A DNA stretch of 64,000 nt from CAWAYH01 sp963786195 (GCA_963786195.1 CAWAYH010000002.1:186001-250000), one strand, 5' to 3'. Shown: positions 18,401 to 26,691, counted from the stretch's first letter. Program-made: numbers and translations. The notes: generated from the sequence alone by a model not told the origin.

Positions 18401-18639
18401 TAGCTCGTGACGCGTTCGAGGTGCTGCTCGATCTCCGGGTAGTAGTAGATCTCGAAGTGGTCGGTCGTGTAGATGTGCCACTCGAAATTGTCGTAGCGGA
18501 TCTTGTTCTTGCCGTAATACGGCACGTAGGCGTCTGGGCGAATGCGTCGGCAACGAGCCCGGCGCGAGAACCACCAGGGTCAGAAGGGCAGTCCGCCGAC
18601 CAGACAGACGCGAGCCCGCGTGCGCTGCGCGTTACGCAT
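15475..18639 (-). CDS. Giant secreted metalloprotease-like / TolB propeller / outer-membrane barrel protein, frameshifted
   Basis: ~1050 residues in three parts. Residues ~35-330 are a peptidase-MA-like zinc protease: HIYTTDHFEIYYYPEIEQHL, then LITHELTHIFEFD with an HExxH motif and a downstream Glu in LWVDEGLADH. Residues ~340-640 are TolB/PD40 repeats (PSPSGDLMAVAAG, SPDISPDGKEVAFSA, YAPTWAPDGKSLIYLARV). The last ~350 residues form a BamA/surface-antigen-like barrel (PVNVGVTSGGDLFGGTQVTF, GVLAFRARGYKSWGEFPG, YLYFGGNSEMRGYDYLEFLG) ending KFSLWIGYDF. The start ATG 18639 precedes an apparent signal. About fifteen single-base breaks are spread through it. The protein probably sits in the outer membrane with the protease and propeller in the periplasm. 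Confidence 0.72.
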
Positions 18640-18985
18640 GATTCACCTCGGAAGTCGCAGCGGAGGCAGGCAGCCCGGCCGCGAACGGCGACGTCAGCCT
18701 GAGCCTTGGCGCTGCCGCGATGTTACTGTAGCTAAGACGGTTGCCGCAACGCCTCCGTCCCCGGCTCAGGACAATCGAGCGTGGTCCGAAGCCAATTGGC
18801 CACGCGCGAGCAAGCCCGGTGCCTGCGACGCAATATGGCGGTTTCCCGGGGCCAACGGCCGTGCTCGCGCCGCCGGTGTCCTCCGCGGCGAGCGATGCCG
18901 TCACCCTTTTCGGGCATCTCGGGCCCCTTTTCAATCGGTCTACAATTAACGGAATAAAGGCGCTCCCGCCGGTGTTCTCTCGCTC
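18640..18985. promoter_or_regulatory. Divergent intergenic region with a putative promoter for the ECF sigma operon
   Basis: 346 nt separate the protease-barrel gene (minus) from the sigma factor gene (plus). TACAAT at 18941-18946 followed by TAACGG is the best -10 candidate for the plus strand; I see no matching -35 hexamer and no Shine-Dalgarno for the GTG at 18986. No coding potential stands out and there are no notable repeats. Confidence 0.4.
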
Positions 18986-19635
18986 GTGGGCGTGGTACTG
19001 CGCCCTGATGATCTTCCGCAGACGCTCCCGACCGGCCCGCCGCGAACACGCCTGGACCGGCAGGTCCGGCCGACGGCGATCTGGCGTTTGCGCGATGAGG
19101 CGTTGTCGTACATCGACAGCCTGTACGGCACGGCGCTGCGGTTGACCCGCCGTCCGGCGGATGCCGAGGACCTGGTGCAGGAGACCTATCTGAAGGCGTT
19201 TCGGCGCCGCGGCAGTTCGAGCGGGGCACGAACCTCAAGGCATGGCTCTTCACGATTCTCCACAACACGTTCCGCAACATGCGCCGTCACGACGGGCGCA
19301 ATCCCGTGGACGTGGACAGCGAGACGGTCGAACAGGCCGCCGATACCCGGGGGGACGAGCAAACGCCCGAGCAGCTGCTCACCCGCGCAACGCTCGACGC
19401 CGACCTGCAGGCGGCGCTCGACGCGCTGCCGGAGGCGTTTCGCCAGGCCGTCTGGTTACGAGATGTCGAAGAGTTCTGGTATGCGGAGATCGCCCGCATC
19501 GTCGACGTGCCGATTGGCACGGTGATGTCGCGCATCTCGCGCGGCCGCCGGATGCTCTCACGAACGGCTGACGGCCGAGCCGGCCCGAGCGCACGCGCCG
19601 GGCGGCATCGCGCTGAGCGAGATGAGGCAGTCTGA
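18986..19635 (+). CDS. ECF-family RNA polymerase sigma factor, frameshifted
   Basis: ~215 residues. Region 2 reads ALSYIDSLYGTALRLTRRPA, then DAEDLVQETYLKAFR, then (after a break near 19210) TNLKAWLFTILHNTFRNMRR. Region 4 reads LDALPEAFRQAVWLRDVEEF, WYAEIARIVDVPIGTVMSRI and SRGRRML. A second break near 19560 leads to the TGA at 19633-19635. The start at GTG 18986 is tentative; other GTGs lie within 10 nt. It directs core polymerase to a specific regulon and is controlled by the overlapping anti-sigma gene (14-nt overlap), an arrangement that keeps the pair in fixed ratio. Confidence 0.85.
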
Positions 19636-20417
19636 CTGCCGCGAGATAGAAGACACGAGCCGTTGTCGCGCCGTACGTGGACGGCGAGTCACCGAACGGA
19701 TGCGCGGCGAAGGTCGAAGCCCACCTGCGACTGTGTCCGCCGTGCCGCGAACCGTCGCCGACGAACGAGCCGCACGCGAAGCGCTCCACGCCCACGAGCT
19801 GACTTCACTCCGCGCCTCTGCAGACCTCCGCGCGTCGCTGTGCAGCGCAACGCCGCCGCACCGGCCAGCCCGCAAGTTTCGCCGAGCTCGCTCGGTCGCC
19901 GCATGGATGCGATTGTCGCTCGCCGCTAGCGTCGCTGCTCGCCGCGCGGCTGTTCGTTCCTGTTTGGCTGAGGCAGCAGCGTCGAAGAGGCGCTGGCAGC
20001 GCAGCTCGCGCCGATCACCTGAAGTGCTTCCAGGTAGCCGCCGGAGGCGGCGTCCGTCCCCGACGCCGCCACCCTGCTCGGGAATGGACATGGCAGCCGC
20101 GAGCGGCTGGGGGCTGAAGGTTCGCCGAGCGCGACGCCGGCGAAGGGCTGACGCTCCTCGGCGTCCGGCGGTGCGGATCGTCGCGGGGCGTCTCGCGCAC
20201 ATCTTCTACAGATGGCACGGTGAGCCGCTGTCGGTCTACGTGCTCAATCACCGTTTCGACCACAGCGCCAACGCGTGCGCACGATCACGACGTCAACCGG
20301 CTCGGCGAGCATGCGATCGTCTGGACGGAGCACGACCGGACCTACGCGGTCATCGCCGACCATCGGCTGCCGGATCTGCAACGCGTCGCCACCTACGTGC
20401 GGCGCTCAATCGAGTGA
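19622..20417 (+). CDS. Transmembrane zinc-finger anti-sigma factor, frameshifted
   Basis: ~265 residues from ATG 19622. Joining frames gives SDCREIED ... YVDGEVTERMRGEVEAHLR followed by LCPPCRE, a zf-HC2 domain (His-x3-Cys-x2-Cys). A TM segment follows near residue 110 (MRLSLAASVAVAVLAARLFV), then a periplasmic part with DHLKCFQVA, HGEPLSVYVLN and VNRLGEHAIVWTEHDRTYAV. Breaks occur near 19660, 19715, 19760, 19800, 19935 and in the 20000-20280 stretch. It should bind and inhibit the ECF sigma factor encoded upstream and release it in response to an envelope signal. The TlpA-like redoxin 4 nt downstream hints at a thiol or redox cue. Confidence 0.8.
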
Positions 20418-20421
20418 GGCC

Positions 20422-21068
20422 ATGAGCGAAGACACCTTGAACACTCCGAACCGGCCAGCCCGAGCCGTCGCCGGAGACCGTCCCAGCGGCAGGCCCCAGC
20501 GGCTCGATCATCGGACGCAAGCGTTGGATCGCCGCCGCCGCGGCGCGCCGTCGGCGTCGCGCTCTTCGCGGTGCCGTTCCTGCGTCGGCCGGACGTCGAA
20601 GGTCGAGTCACGGATGCCCGGACAGCCTCGACAAGCCCCGGGTGCAACGTCGCGAGGGCCAGCGCGAACTTCGACTTCACGCTGAAGGACACCGGACGGC
20701 GCGATCGTCAAGCTGTCCGACTACAAGGGGAAGGTCGTCCTGCTGAACTTCTGGGCGACGTGGTGCGGGCCGTGCAAGATGGAGATCCCGGAGTTCGTCG
20801 AGCTGTACAGCAAGTATCGCGACCAGGGGTTCGTGATCCTGGGCGTGCTGAGCGAAGACGATCCGCCGAGAAGGATCCAGGCGTTCCTGAGCGAGTTCAA
20901 GATGAACTACCCGATGCTGTCGCCAACCGCGAAGCTCGAGGAGTCGTTCGGCACGCTGTGGGCGCTGCCCACGTCGTTCGTCATCGACCGCGACGGGCCG
21001 GTGTGCTCGAAGCACATGGGGCCTTCGCACGGAAGCACCTCGAGCGGGAGATCAAGGGGCTCTTGTAG
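20422..21068 (+). CDS. TlpA/ResA-like thiol-disulfide redoxin, frameshifted
   Basis: ~215 residues. A cytoplasmic N-terminus (MSEDTLNTPNRPA) leads to a membrane anchor whose frame is broken near 20540, then the thioredoxin fold: KLSDYKGKVVLLNFWATWCG followed by PCKMEIPEF, so the active site is WCGPC. Also seen are GFVILGVLSEDDPP, the cis-Pro region WALPTSFVIDRDG, and a tail KHLEREIKGLL. It is a periplasmic, membrane-anchored disulfide reductase type used in cytochrome c maturation or stress defence. It sits 4 nt after the anti-sigma gene, so it belongs to the ECF operon and is a candidate effector or sensor of the same response. Confidence 0.82.
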
Positions 21069-21069
21069 T

Positions 21070-21306
21070 ATGATCCCTTCGAAGATGTTGAAGGGATTCA
21101 CGCACGCGCGCCTCGCATGCGGCTGCCGCATCGGCTTCCGCGAAGGCGTCGAGGGCAGCCCGGTCACCGTCGTGGTCGAACAGAAGGGCCCCGGCTGCCC
21201 GCTGACGCTGCACGTGCGCGATCTGCCGCTCTTCGATCATCGCGAGGCGCTGCGTCCGTCGACGCGCCTGCTGCCGCCGATCGAAGAAGACTACGAAGAA
21301 TCCTGA
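21070..21306 (+). CDS. Small conserved-looking hypothetical protein
   Basis: 78 residues from ATG 21070, which shares its first A with the end of the TlpA stop context (spacing 1 nt). Sequence features are MLKGFTHARLACGCRIGFRE, VVVEQKGPGCPLTLHVRDLP and an acidic end PPIEEDYEES. The CGC and GPGC cysteines could bind metal or form a disulfide; there is no signal peptide or TM segment. It is translationally close-coupled to the ECF/TlpA operon. I do not recognise a family. The 3' end overlaps the convergent ribbon-helix-helix gene by 16 nt. Confidence 0.6.
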   Translation: MIPSKMLKGFTHARLACGCRIGFREGVEGSPVTVVVEQKGPGCPLTLHVRDLPLFDHREALRPSTRLLPPIEEDYEES

Positions 21307-21494
21307 GCCCGTCGGCGGCTCGCGCCGCCGCGGCTTCGCTCTCGCCTCTCGATCCGCTTCGCGTCCTTCAACGCCTTCCGCAACAGGAACTCGATCTGGC
21401 CGTTCAGGCTGCGCAGGTCGTCGTCTGCCCAGCGCTGAACGGCGTCGAGCACTTCGCGGTCGATTCGCAGCAGGAACGGCTTGCGCTCCGCCAC
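21291..21494 (-). CDS. Ribbon-helix-helix (Arc/CopG-like) DNA-binding protein
   Basis: 67 residues: KPFLLRIDREVLDAVQRWAD forms the beta strand and helix 1, then DLRSLNGQIEFLLRKALKDA gives the turn (SLNGQIE) and helix 2, with a basic tail. This is the Arc/CopG/HicB-antitoxin-type fold, which dimerises and reads DNA with its beta ribbon. It follows the SPFH gene by 6 nt on the same strand, so the pair is an operon. A 20-bp palindrome sits upstream of that operon (22406-22425) and is the natural candidate operator for autoregulation. No toxin gene is adjacent. Confidence 0.78.
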   Translation of the reverse strand: MAERKPFLLRIDREVLDAVQRWADDDLRSLNGQIEFLLRKALKDAKRIERRERSRGGASRRRAQDSS

Positions 21495-21500
21495 GGCCGT

Positions 21501-22380
21501 CTACTGATAGATCGTGCCGGTGTTGACGATCGGCTGCGTCGCGCGCTCGCCGCACAGCACCACGAGCAGGTTGCTGACCATCGCCGCCTTGCGCTCGTCG
21601 TCGAGCTTCACGATCTCGCGCTTCGACAGCATCTCGAGCGCCATCTCGACCATCCCGACCGCGCCTTCGACGATGCGCTGGCGCGCGGCGATGATCGCGC
21701 CGGCCTGCTGACGCTGCAGCATCGCCTGCGGCGATCTCCGGCGCGTAGGCCAGATGGCTGATGCGCGCCTCGATCACTTCGACGCCGGCCGTCGACAGCC
21801 GCTCCTGAATCTCCTTCTTCAGGTGCTCCGCGACCGTCGGCCGTGTGGCCGCGCAGCGACATCTGTCGCTCGTCGTGCGCGTCGTAGGTGTAGCTCGTGG
21901 CCAGGTTGCGCAGCGCCGCTTCGGTCTGCACCTTCACGTAGTTCTTGTAGTCGTCCACCTCGAAGACGGCCTCCGCGGTGTCGACGACCTGCCAGACGAC
22001 GACGGCGGCGATCTCGATCGGGTTGCCTTCGTTGTCGTTGACCTTGAGGCGCGCGCTCTCGAAGTTGCGGACGCGCAGCGAGATCCGCTTCTTCGTGTAG
22101 AAGGGGTTCGCCCAGCGCAGCCCCGGCGTCTTGACCGTGCCGACGTAGTCGCCGAACAGCTGCAGCACGCGTCCCTCGTTCGGATTGACGACGAAGAGCC
22201 CGCCGAAGCAGGAAGACCTCGAGCGTGAGCGACAGCGCCAGACACGATGAGCCGAGGCCGGGCGAGTCGCCCGAACGTCTGGTCGACCAAGGCGTACATG
22301 AGTCCACGCCTGACGGCGAGGAACAGCACGAGCATGACGGGCAACCCCGGCAGGGTTGCCGATTCCCGTTCGCGAATCAT
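21501..22380 (-). CDS. SPFH/band-7 (stomatin-like) membrane protein, frameshifted
   Basis: ~290 residues. An N-terminal hydrophobic region starts at MIRERESATLPGLP; then come NPNEGRVLQLFGDYVGTVKT, GLRWANPFYTKKRISLRVRN, GNPIEIAAVVVWQVVDTAEA, YKNYVKVQTEAALRNLATSY and, after breaks near 21840 and 21725, EVIEARISHLAYAPEIA, AMLQRQQAGAIIAARQRIVE and SNLLVVLCGERATQPIVNTG. This is the SPFH scaffold used in membrane microdomain proteins (QmcA, HflK/C, stomatins). A further cluster of breaks lies at 22200-22300. The start ATG 22380 lies 26 nt downstream of the palindromic site. Its partner is the ribbon-helix-helix protein encoded right after it. Confidence 0.85.
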
Positions 22381-22405
22381 GGATCTGACCTCCTCATACG
22401 AGATG

Positions 22406-22431
22406 TCAAAGTGATATCACTTTGATATCAC
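22406..22431. promoter_or_regulatory. Palindromic operator-like site upstream of the SPFH/RHH operon
   Basis: TCAAAGTGATATCACTTTGA at 22406-22425 is a perfect 20-bp palindrome. The half-motif GATATCAC occurs at 22413-22420 and again at 22424-22431, 11 nt apart or one helical turn, so two overlapping TGATATCA boxes share one face of the DNA. It lies 25-51 nt upstream of the SPFH ATG and also covers the 3' end of the EEP gene. Binding by the RHH protein is an inference. Confidence 0.65.
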
Positions 22432-23226
22432 ATCTGTCAATACGGACCGAGAACGGCCCGGGGCGTGGTCCGCGGTCAAGTCTTTGAACCCGATCCGCAG
22501 GTTGGCGACGAGCGGCAGGTGATCGGAGGCCATCAGCGCCTTGCGGGTGCGCGGCAGCTCGACGCGCTGCACCTCGACGTCGCCCTCGTAGTAGATGTGA
22601 TCGAGGTGGAGGACAGGGAAGATGCCGGGATAGGTGCGACGCCGTTGCAGGTGGGAACGGATGTCGATGCTTTCGAAGAGCGAGCTGAGCGTCCGCGTGG
22701 CGAGGCCGCGCATCCACTCGTTGAAGTCGCCGAGGATGATCTTCGGTCCCGTGATGCGGTGGTCGTGGACGTACGACGCGAGCCGCGGCGCCTGGTAGCG
22801 GCGCTCGAGGACCGCGGTGCCCAGGTGCACGTTGTAGACGTGCAGCAGGCGGTCCGTCGCCGAGATCGAGATCGGCGCGCTGGCAGGCGCGCTGGCTCGC
22901 ACGTGCGCCACGAGAGGTCGTACTGGCTGTGGTGGACGATCGGAAAGCGGCTGAGGACGACGTTGCCGAAGAGATGATTGCGCAGGTGACGCACCGACGT
23001 CATGACCCAGCCCATGCCGAGCGCGGCGCCGATCTCCTCGGCCTGACCGGCGCCGGCCGGGCCCGCGCCGATCACCTCCTGCAGCGCGATCGACGTCGGC
23101 GTCGATGTCGCGGAGCACTTCGGCGATGCGCGCGGCGCCACGCGCCGATCCATGCCGCGGCAGCGATGGATGTTGTAGGTCGCGATTCGGAGGTCGACGT
23201 GCCGCCGGACGCCGCGCGTCGGTCAC
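22417..23226 (-). CDS. Endonuclease/exonuclease/phosphatase (EEP) family protein, frameshifted
   Basis: ~268 residues. Frames join to give ATYNIHRCRGMDRRVAP, SIALQEVIGAGPAGAGQAEE (metal-binding Glu), LHVYNVHLGTAVLERRYQ, KIILGDFNEWM (the GDFN signature), FPVLHLDHIYYEGDVEVQ (LDHIY with catalytic Asp/His) and MASDHLPLVANLRI (SDHLP). This is the Mg-dependent phosphodiesterase fold shared by DNase I, Exo III and sphingomyelinases. The start GTG 23226 overlaps the upstream phospholipase stop (GTGA). The pairing with a cardiolipin-synthase-like gene is common for EEP proteins and suggests a phospholipid or nucleic acid substrate at the membrane; this is inferred. The last codons run into the SPFH operator. 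Confidence 0.8.
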   Translation of the reverse strand: MTDARRPAARRPPNRDLQHPSLPRHGSARGAARIAEVLRDIDADVDRAAGGDRRGPGRRRSGRGDRRRARHGLGHDVGASPAQSSLRQRRPQPLSDRPPQPVRPLVAHVRASAPASAPISISATDRLLHVYNVHLGTAVLERRYQAPRLASYVHDHRITGPKIILGDFNEWMRGLATRTLSSLFESIDIRSHLQRRRTYPGIFPVLHLDHIYYEGDVEVQRVELPRTRKALMASDHLPLVANLRIGFKDLTADHAPGRSRSVLTDVISK

Positions 23227-24525
23227 TGCTGTCGCTCCAGGATCCAGATGAACGGGCCGACGATTTTTTCCCAGAGCGGCCGCGCCGCCATCGTCGAGCG
23301 TGATCTCGTCGCTGTCTCGAGGTCACGCCGGTAGTCCTCGAGCAGCCGCGCCGCGACCTCCGGATCGCGCAGGCCGACGTTGATCTCGTCGTTGTGCTCG
23401 AACGATCGGTTGTCGATGTTGGTCGTGCCGAGCACGGCCCACAGCCCGTCGATCACCAGCACTTTCGCATGCGTCATCGTCTGCGCGGTACTCGTAGACG
23501 CGGACGCCGGCCTGCAGCAGCTGACCCCACATGCGCCGGCTGGCGAGGCGGACCCAGCGCTGATCGGTGTTGCTGCCCGGCACGATCACCGAGACGATCA
23601 CGCCGCGCTGGGCGATATCCTTCGAGCGCGCGCCGCAGCGCGCGGTCGGGCAGGAAATACGGCGTGCTGATGCGGACCTGCTGATCGGCGCCTTCCATCA
23701 GCAGCTGAAACGTCACCCGCGACGCGGTCGCGCGATCCGACGGCGAGCTGCGAATCGACGAAGGCGGTCGTCTCGCCGTCCGGATCGAGATTGGGGAAGT
23801 AGCTCCGGCCCGCGTCAGGATCTCGCCGCAGCACTCCAGCCAGTTCTCCGCCGCGACGCCCTGCAGGGCCGCGACGATCGGGCCCTCGAACTTCGCCATC
23901 GTGTCGCGCCACGGCCGCTTGCCCCTGCTGCGGATACGCCCACCAGTCGGCGATCCCGGCGCCGCCGGCAAACGCGATCCGGCCGTCGACGACCAGCAGC
24001 TCGCGGTGCGTGCGGTTGTTGAAGCGCGCCAGCGAGTACCAGCGCAGCCGCTGATACGACTCGATCCGGCAGCCGGCCTTGCGCAGCCGGCGCACGGGCG
24101 TCCCCAGAGGCTGAAGCTGCCGATGGCGTCGACGACGATCGTGACGTTGACGCCCTGCGCTCGCGCGATCCGACAGAGGCGTCGATGAACTGATCGGCGA
24201 TGCGGCCGGGCTGGAAGATGTAGCAGCTCCATGTTGACCGACCGCGTCGCGGCGCGAATGGCCTCGAGCATCGCCGGATAGAACTCACGCCGTTCGTGTA
24301 GACGTCGACGCGGTTGCCCGGATGGAGCGGCGCCTGACAGGTCGATTGGAGCGTGTAGAGAAAGTTTCCGCGTGGACCGAGGTCCGCTGGCTCAGGTGGT
24401 AGTTGATGTCCGGCGTGAACAGGAAGACGAGAACCAGCCAGATCAGGAAGACGCCGCCGGCCAGCGACAGCCACAGCATCAGGGGATGAATCGGCGAGGC
24501 CGATCGCGTCGCCCATTTCCCTCAT
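23223..24525 (-). CDS. Phospholipase D family / cardiolipin synthase-like enzyme, frameshifted
   Basis: ~435 residues. The TM segment LSLAGGVFLIWLVLVFLF lies near the N-terminus, then AMLEAIRAATRSVNMELYIF and AQGVNVTIVVDAIGSFSLWG. The first HKD-type motif is HRELLVVDGRIAFAGGAGIA (His-x-x-x-x-x-x-Asp; the Lys position is Glu-Leu here). The second is HAKVLVIDGLWAVLGTTNID followed by NRSFEHNDE. Breaks occur near 24480, 24290, 24215, 24100, 23925, 23800, 23625 and 23485. It probably condenses phosphatidylglycerol into cardiolipin at the inner membrane, or acts as a related PLD. It is cotranscribed with the EEP gene. Confidence 0.82.
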
Positions 24526-24530
24526 GGGGA

Positions 24531-24536
24531 TATCAT
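24531..24536 (+). promoter_or_regulatory. TATCAT -10-like element, 6 nt before a lipoprotein start
   Basis: TATCAT ends 6 nt before the ATG at 24543, the same spacing as at 12821. No Shine-Dalgarno is present between them, which is compatible with a leaderless transcript. Confidence 0.4.
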
Positions 24537-24542
24537 AGTCCG

Positions 24543-24899
24543 ATGCTCCGTCAGCCAGGCGCCTGGCGTCGCGCAGCGATTGCCGCGTTGATCGCTGTTG
24601 GGGCGTGTGCGGTGCCGCGCGATCCCATCGTCCTCGACGAGGGGATGATCCACGTCGAGAACCAGACGTCGCGCGAGTGGCGCAACGTGCGGGTCATCGT
24701 GAATCATCACTTCTACGGGGGAACGCCGGTGCTCGCGGCGGGCGGTCGCCTGACGGCGCCGCTGAGCCAGTTTCAGACCGCGTACGGACAGAAATACGAC
24801 CGCGGCCGCCAGAGCGTATTCAAGGTCGAGGTCACTGCCACGGATGCGGACGGCAAGCCCGTGACGCTGAACTGGGACGGCCAGCGCATCGCGCGCTAG
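24543..24899 (+). CDS. Small lipoprotein of unknown function
   Basis: 118 residues. The signal is MLRQPGAWRRAAIAALIAVG followed by the lipid-attachment Cys (AC at ~21). The mature part is a single beta-rich domain: MIHVENQTSREWRNVRVIVN, HHFYGGTPVLAAGGRLTAPL, and VFKVEVTATDADGKPVTLNW. There is no catalytic signature. It is intact, unlike its frameshifted neighbours. It is preceded by a likely leaderless promoter and followed by the second copy of the structured repeat. I do not recognise a named family. Confidence 0.72.
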   Translation: MLRQPGAWRRAAIAALIAVGACAVPRDPIVLDEGMIHVENQTSREWRNVRVIVNHHFYGGTPVLAAGGRLTAPLSQFQTAYGQKYDRGRQSVFKVEVTATDADGKPVTLNWDGQRIAR

Positions 24900-24911
24900 G
24901 GGGACACTGGA

Positions 24912-25044
24912 AGCTATCTGACAACCCGACGCTCGTTCGACGATGCGAGCGAGCATGGCGAGCGAGCCACGCGAGCGGAGCGTGCCGGCGAAGCGGCACG
25001 CGAGAGCGCGTGTCGGGGAGTCCGAGGGGCGACGCCCCTCGGAG
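24912..25044. repeat. Structured intergenic repeat, copy 2 of 3
   Basis: Same family as 6541-6669 and 56295-56463. Hairpin 1 is GCGTGCCG (24980-24987) with CGGCACGC (24994-25001), loop GCGAAG. Compared with copies 1 and 3, one C-G pair is replaced by T-A on both arms, a compensatory change. Hairpin 2 is CCGAGGGGC (25022-25030) with GCCCCTCGG (25034-25042), loop GAC. The tail GGAGAGG lies 5-10 nt before the ATG at 25053 and may serve as its ribosome binding site. Confidence 0.88.
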
Positions 25045-25052
25045 AGGAAACC

Positions 25053-25354
25053 ATGACGCTCAAATCCGAATTCGAGACCCCTTGCCCCTGTTGTTCGGCG
25101 ACGCTCGTCATCGACATGAACCTCCGACGGGTCGTCCGTCACGAGGCGCCGGTGCGCGGGGATCGCCCCGAGCTCGTCGGACGCGCAGCGCATCCTCGCG
25201 GAGGAGGCGGCGCGACGCGAAGCGCTGTTTCAGCAGTCGGTCGACGGCTGAACGGACGCGCGGCGACGCGTTGTCGAAGCGCTTCGAGGAGGCGCTGAAG
25301 CAGGCGAGCCAGGAGCCGATCACGAAGCCGACGCGCGACTTCGACCTGGATTGA
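25053..25354 (+). CDS. Small zinc-ribbon protein, frameshifted
   Basis: ~100 residues. FETPCPCCSATLVIDMNLRR carries a CxCC cluster like half a zinc ribbon; only one cysteine cluster is seen, so full zinc coordination would need a dimer or other ligands. The rest is helical and charged (after breaks near 25180 and 25255): RILAEEAARREALFQQSVD, DALSKRFEEALKQASQEP and TKPTRDFDLD. It starts right after structured-repeat copy 2. The function is unknown; similar short proteins occur in Acidobacteria by recollection only. The 3' end overlaps the convergent gene by ~35 nt. Confidence 0.6.
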
Positions 25355-26034
25355 GCCTGAATTCCGCGGGCATCGGCGTCCACGTCGCCCGGCCGCGATA
25401 GAACGTCGGCTTGCGGTCGGGAAAGCGCCGCCGGAACTCGACGTAGCGTCGGCGCAGGCGATCGATCCGGCGGTCCGACGAGCGGATCGATCGGTGCGGG
25501 TAGTCCAGCAGCATCCGTTCCACCTTCCAGACGTTGCGCTCGGACAGCCGCCAGTCATAGCTCCCGAGCGTGCGCAGATCGACGACCGCGTAGCCGGTGA
25601 CGCGCCCGGTGAAATCGACGTACGGCTCGACGTAGCTCAACGCCAGCGCGCGCGCCGACGGGAAGACCGCGCGTCGGCCGTGCAGCCCCGGATCGCGCGA
25701 GCGCGCCACGGAACCCCATCGCCCGCCGCGGCGGTAGACGAAGATCACGTGGTCGAGCAGGTCGATCGATTCGAAGCTGAGCACGAGCGGCGGATAGCCA
25801 TGCTGCTCGAGGATCACGGTCGCCGCGAGCGCCGCCTCGAGACAGTGCGCCGAGTGATGCGCGGACGACTGACCGGAAGCTGCGCAGCGTCGCGCGTCCG
25901 GGCGGCGGCTCGGTGTTGTACGGCAGGTCGTTCAGGAACTGCTGCACCGCGGCCGGCGTGCGCAGGCATCGAATCAGCCTCCGTTCAGCTCGCGTGAACG
26001 CTCCGAGCGGCGGGGCATCAACTGTGCGCGTCAC
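25320..26034 (-). CDS. Transglutaminase-like cysteine peptidase-fold protein, frameshifted
   Basis: ~235 residues. FTRAERRLIRCLRTPAAVQQ and FLNDLPYNTEPPPG precede ... SAHCLEAALAATVILEQHGY, then SIDLLDHVIFVYRRGGRWGS and VARSRDPGLHGR. The order Cys (SAHCLEAA), His (LLDHVIFVYR), Asp (ARSRDPGL) fits the Cys-His-Asp triad of transglutaminase-like proteins, an inference from spacing. The break lies near 25860. The GTG at 26034 is the proposed start (VTRTVDAPPLGAFTR). There is no signal peptide, so it is cytoplasmic. The C-terminal 70 residues are very basic (SSDRRIDRLRRRYVEFRRRF). Confidence 0.5.
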
Positions 26035-26160
26035 GCACACCTCGGGGGAATACGCGACCCGTGTCCAGACAATGCATGAGTTCCACTCTAGCTCGGTTCG
26101 CCGGAACGAAACGCCACGGCTGAGTACCCTCGTTGACCGATCGCGCGTAACGCATTCTGC

Positions 26161-26166
26161 TATACT
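26161..26166 (+). promoter_or_regulatory. TATACT -10 element upstream of the RRM gene
   Basis: TATACT lies 158 nt upstream of the RRM start in a 289-nt divergent spacer. The nearest -35-like hexamer, TTGACC at 26133-26138, is spaced 22 nt away, longer than the usual 17, so only the -10 is credible. It implies a long 5' UTR (about 26173-26323), the only clearly leadered transcript among the strong -10 boxes here. No other feature is seen in the spacer. Confidence 0.4.
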
Positions 26167-26323
26167 CCCGGGGTAAGGGAGCCCGCTCCTTGCCTGCGCC
26201 GGTCCGACGACAGTCCTTCCGCACAGCAATCCGCGAGAGCTTTCCGACGGGCAGGTCGCGCCTCGGCGCGCGAGCGCGGCGCCCGACTCACAATCGCGCG
26301 TCAACTTTGGGGTAGGTGACAGG

Positions 26324-26675
26324 ATGGGCAGGAGACTCTACGTCGGCAATCTTCCGTACTCGGCGACGGAGGATCAGCTCACCGAGCTGTTCAGCCGCGC
26401 GGGCAAGGTCGACAGCGTGCGCGTCATGCGGGACATGGCCACGGGCCGGGCGCGCGGCTTCGCCTTCGTGGAGATGGGCACGGACGAAGACGCGCAGAAG
26501 GCGATCACCGGAGTTCCACGAGCATCAGATGGAAGGACGCGCGCTCGTGGTCAACGAGGCGCGACCCAAACCGGAAGGCGGGTTCGGCGGCGGCGGCGGT
26601 GGCGGCCGCGGGCGAGGCCGCAGCTACGATGACGGCGATTTCAGCGGCGGTCGACGAAAAGAACCCCGCTGGTAA
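26324..26675 (+). CDS. RNA-binding protein with RRM domain and Gly/Arg-rich tail, one frameshift
   Basis: ~116 residues. RNP2 is LYVGNL (residues 5-10) and RNP1 is RGFAFVEM (~44-51), with helices EDQLTELFSRAGKV and DEDAQKAITE; the break near 26512 leads to HQMEGRALVVNEARPKPEGG. The C-terminal ~30 residues are FGGGGGGGRGRGRSYDDGDF then SGGRRKEPRW, a disordered RGG tail. This layout is that of bacterial cold-responsive glycine-rich RRM proteins (Rbp type of cyanobacteria and others). It binds single-stranded RNA and may help mRNA handling. A long 5' leader would fit post-transcriptional regulation. It is followed by a hairpin terminator. Confidence 0.88.
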
Positions 26676-26691
26676 GGGAATAGGGATGGGA

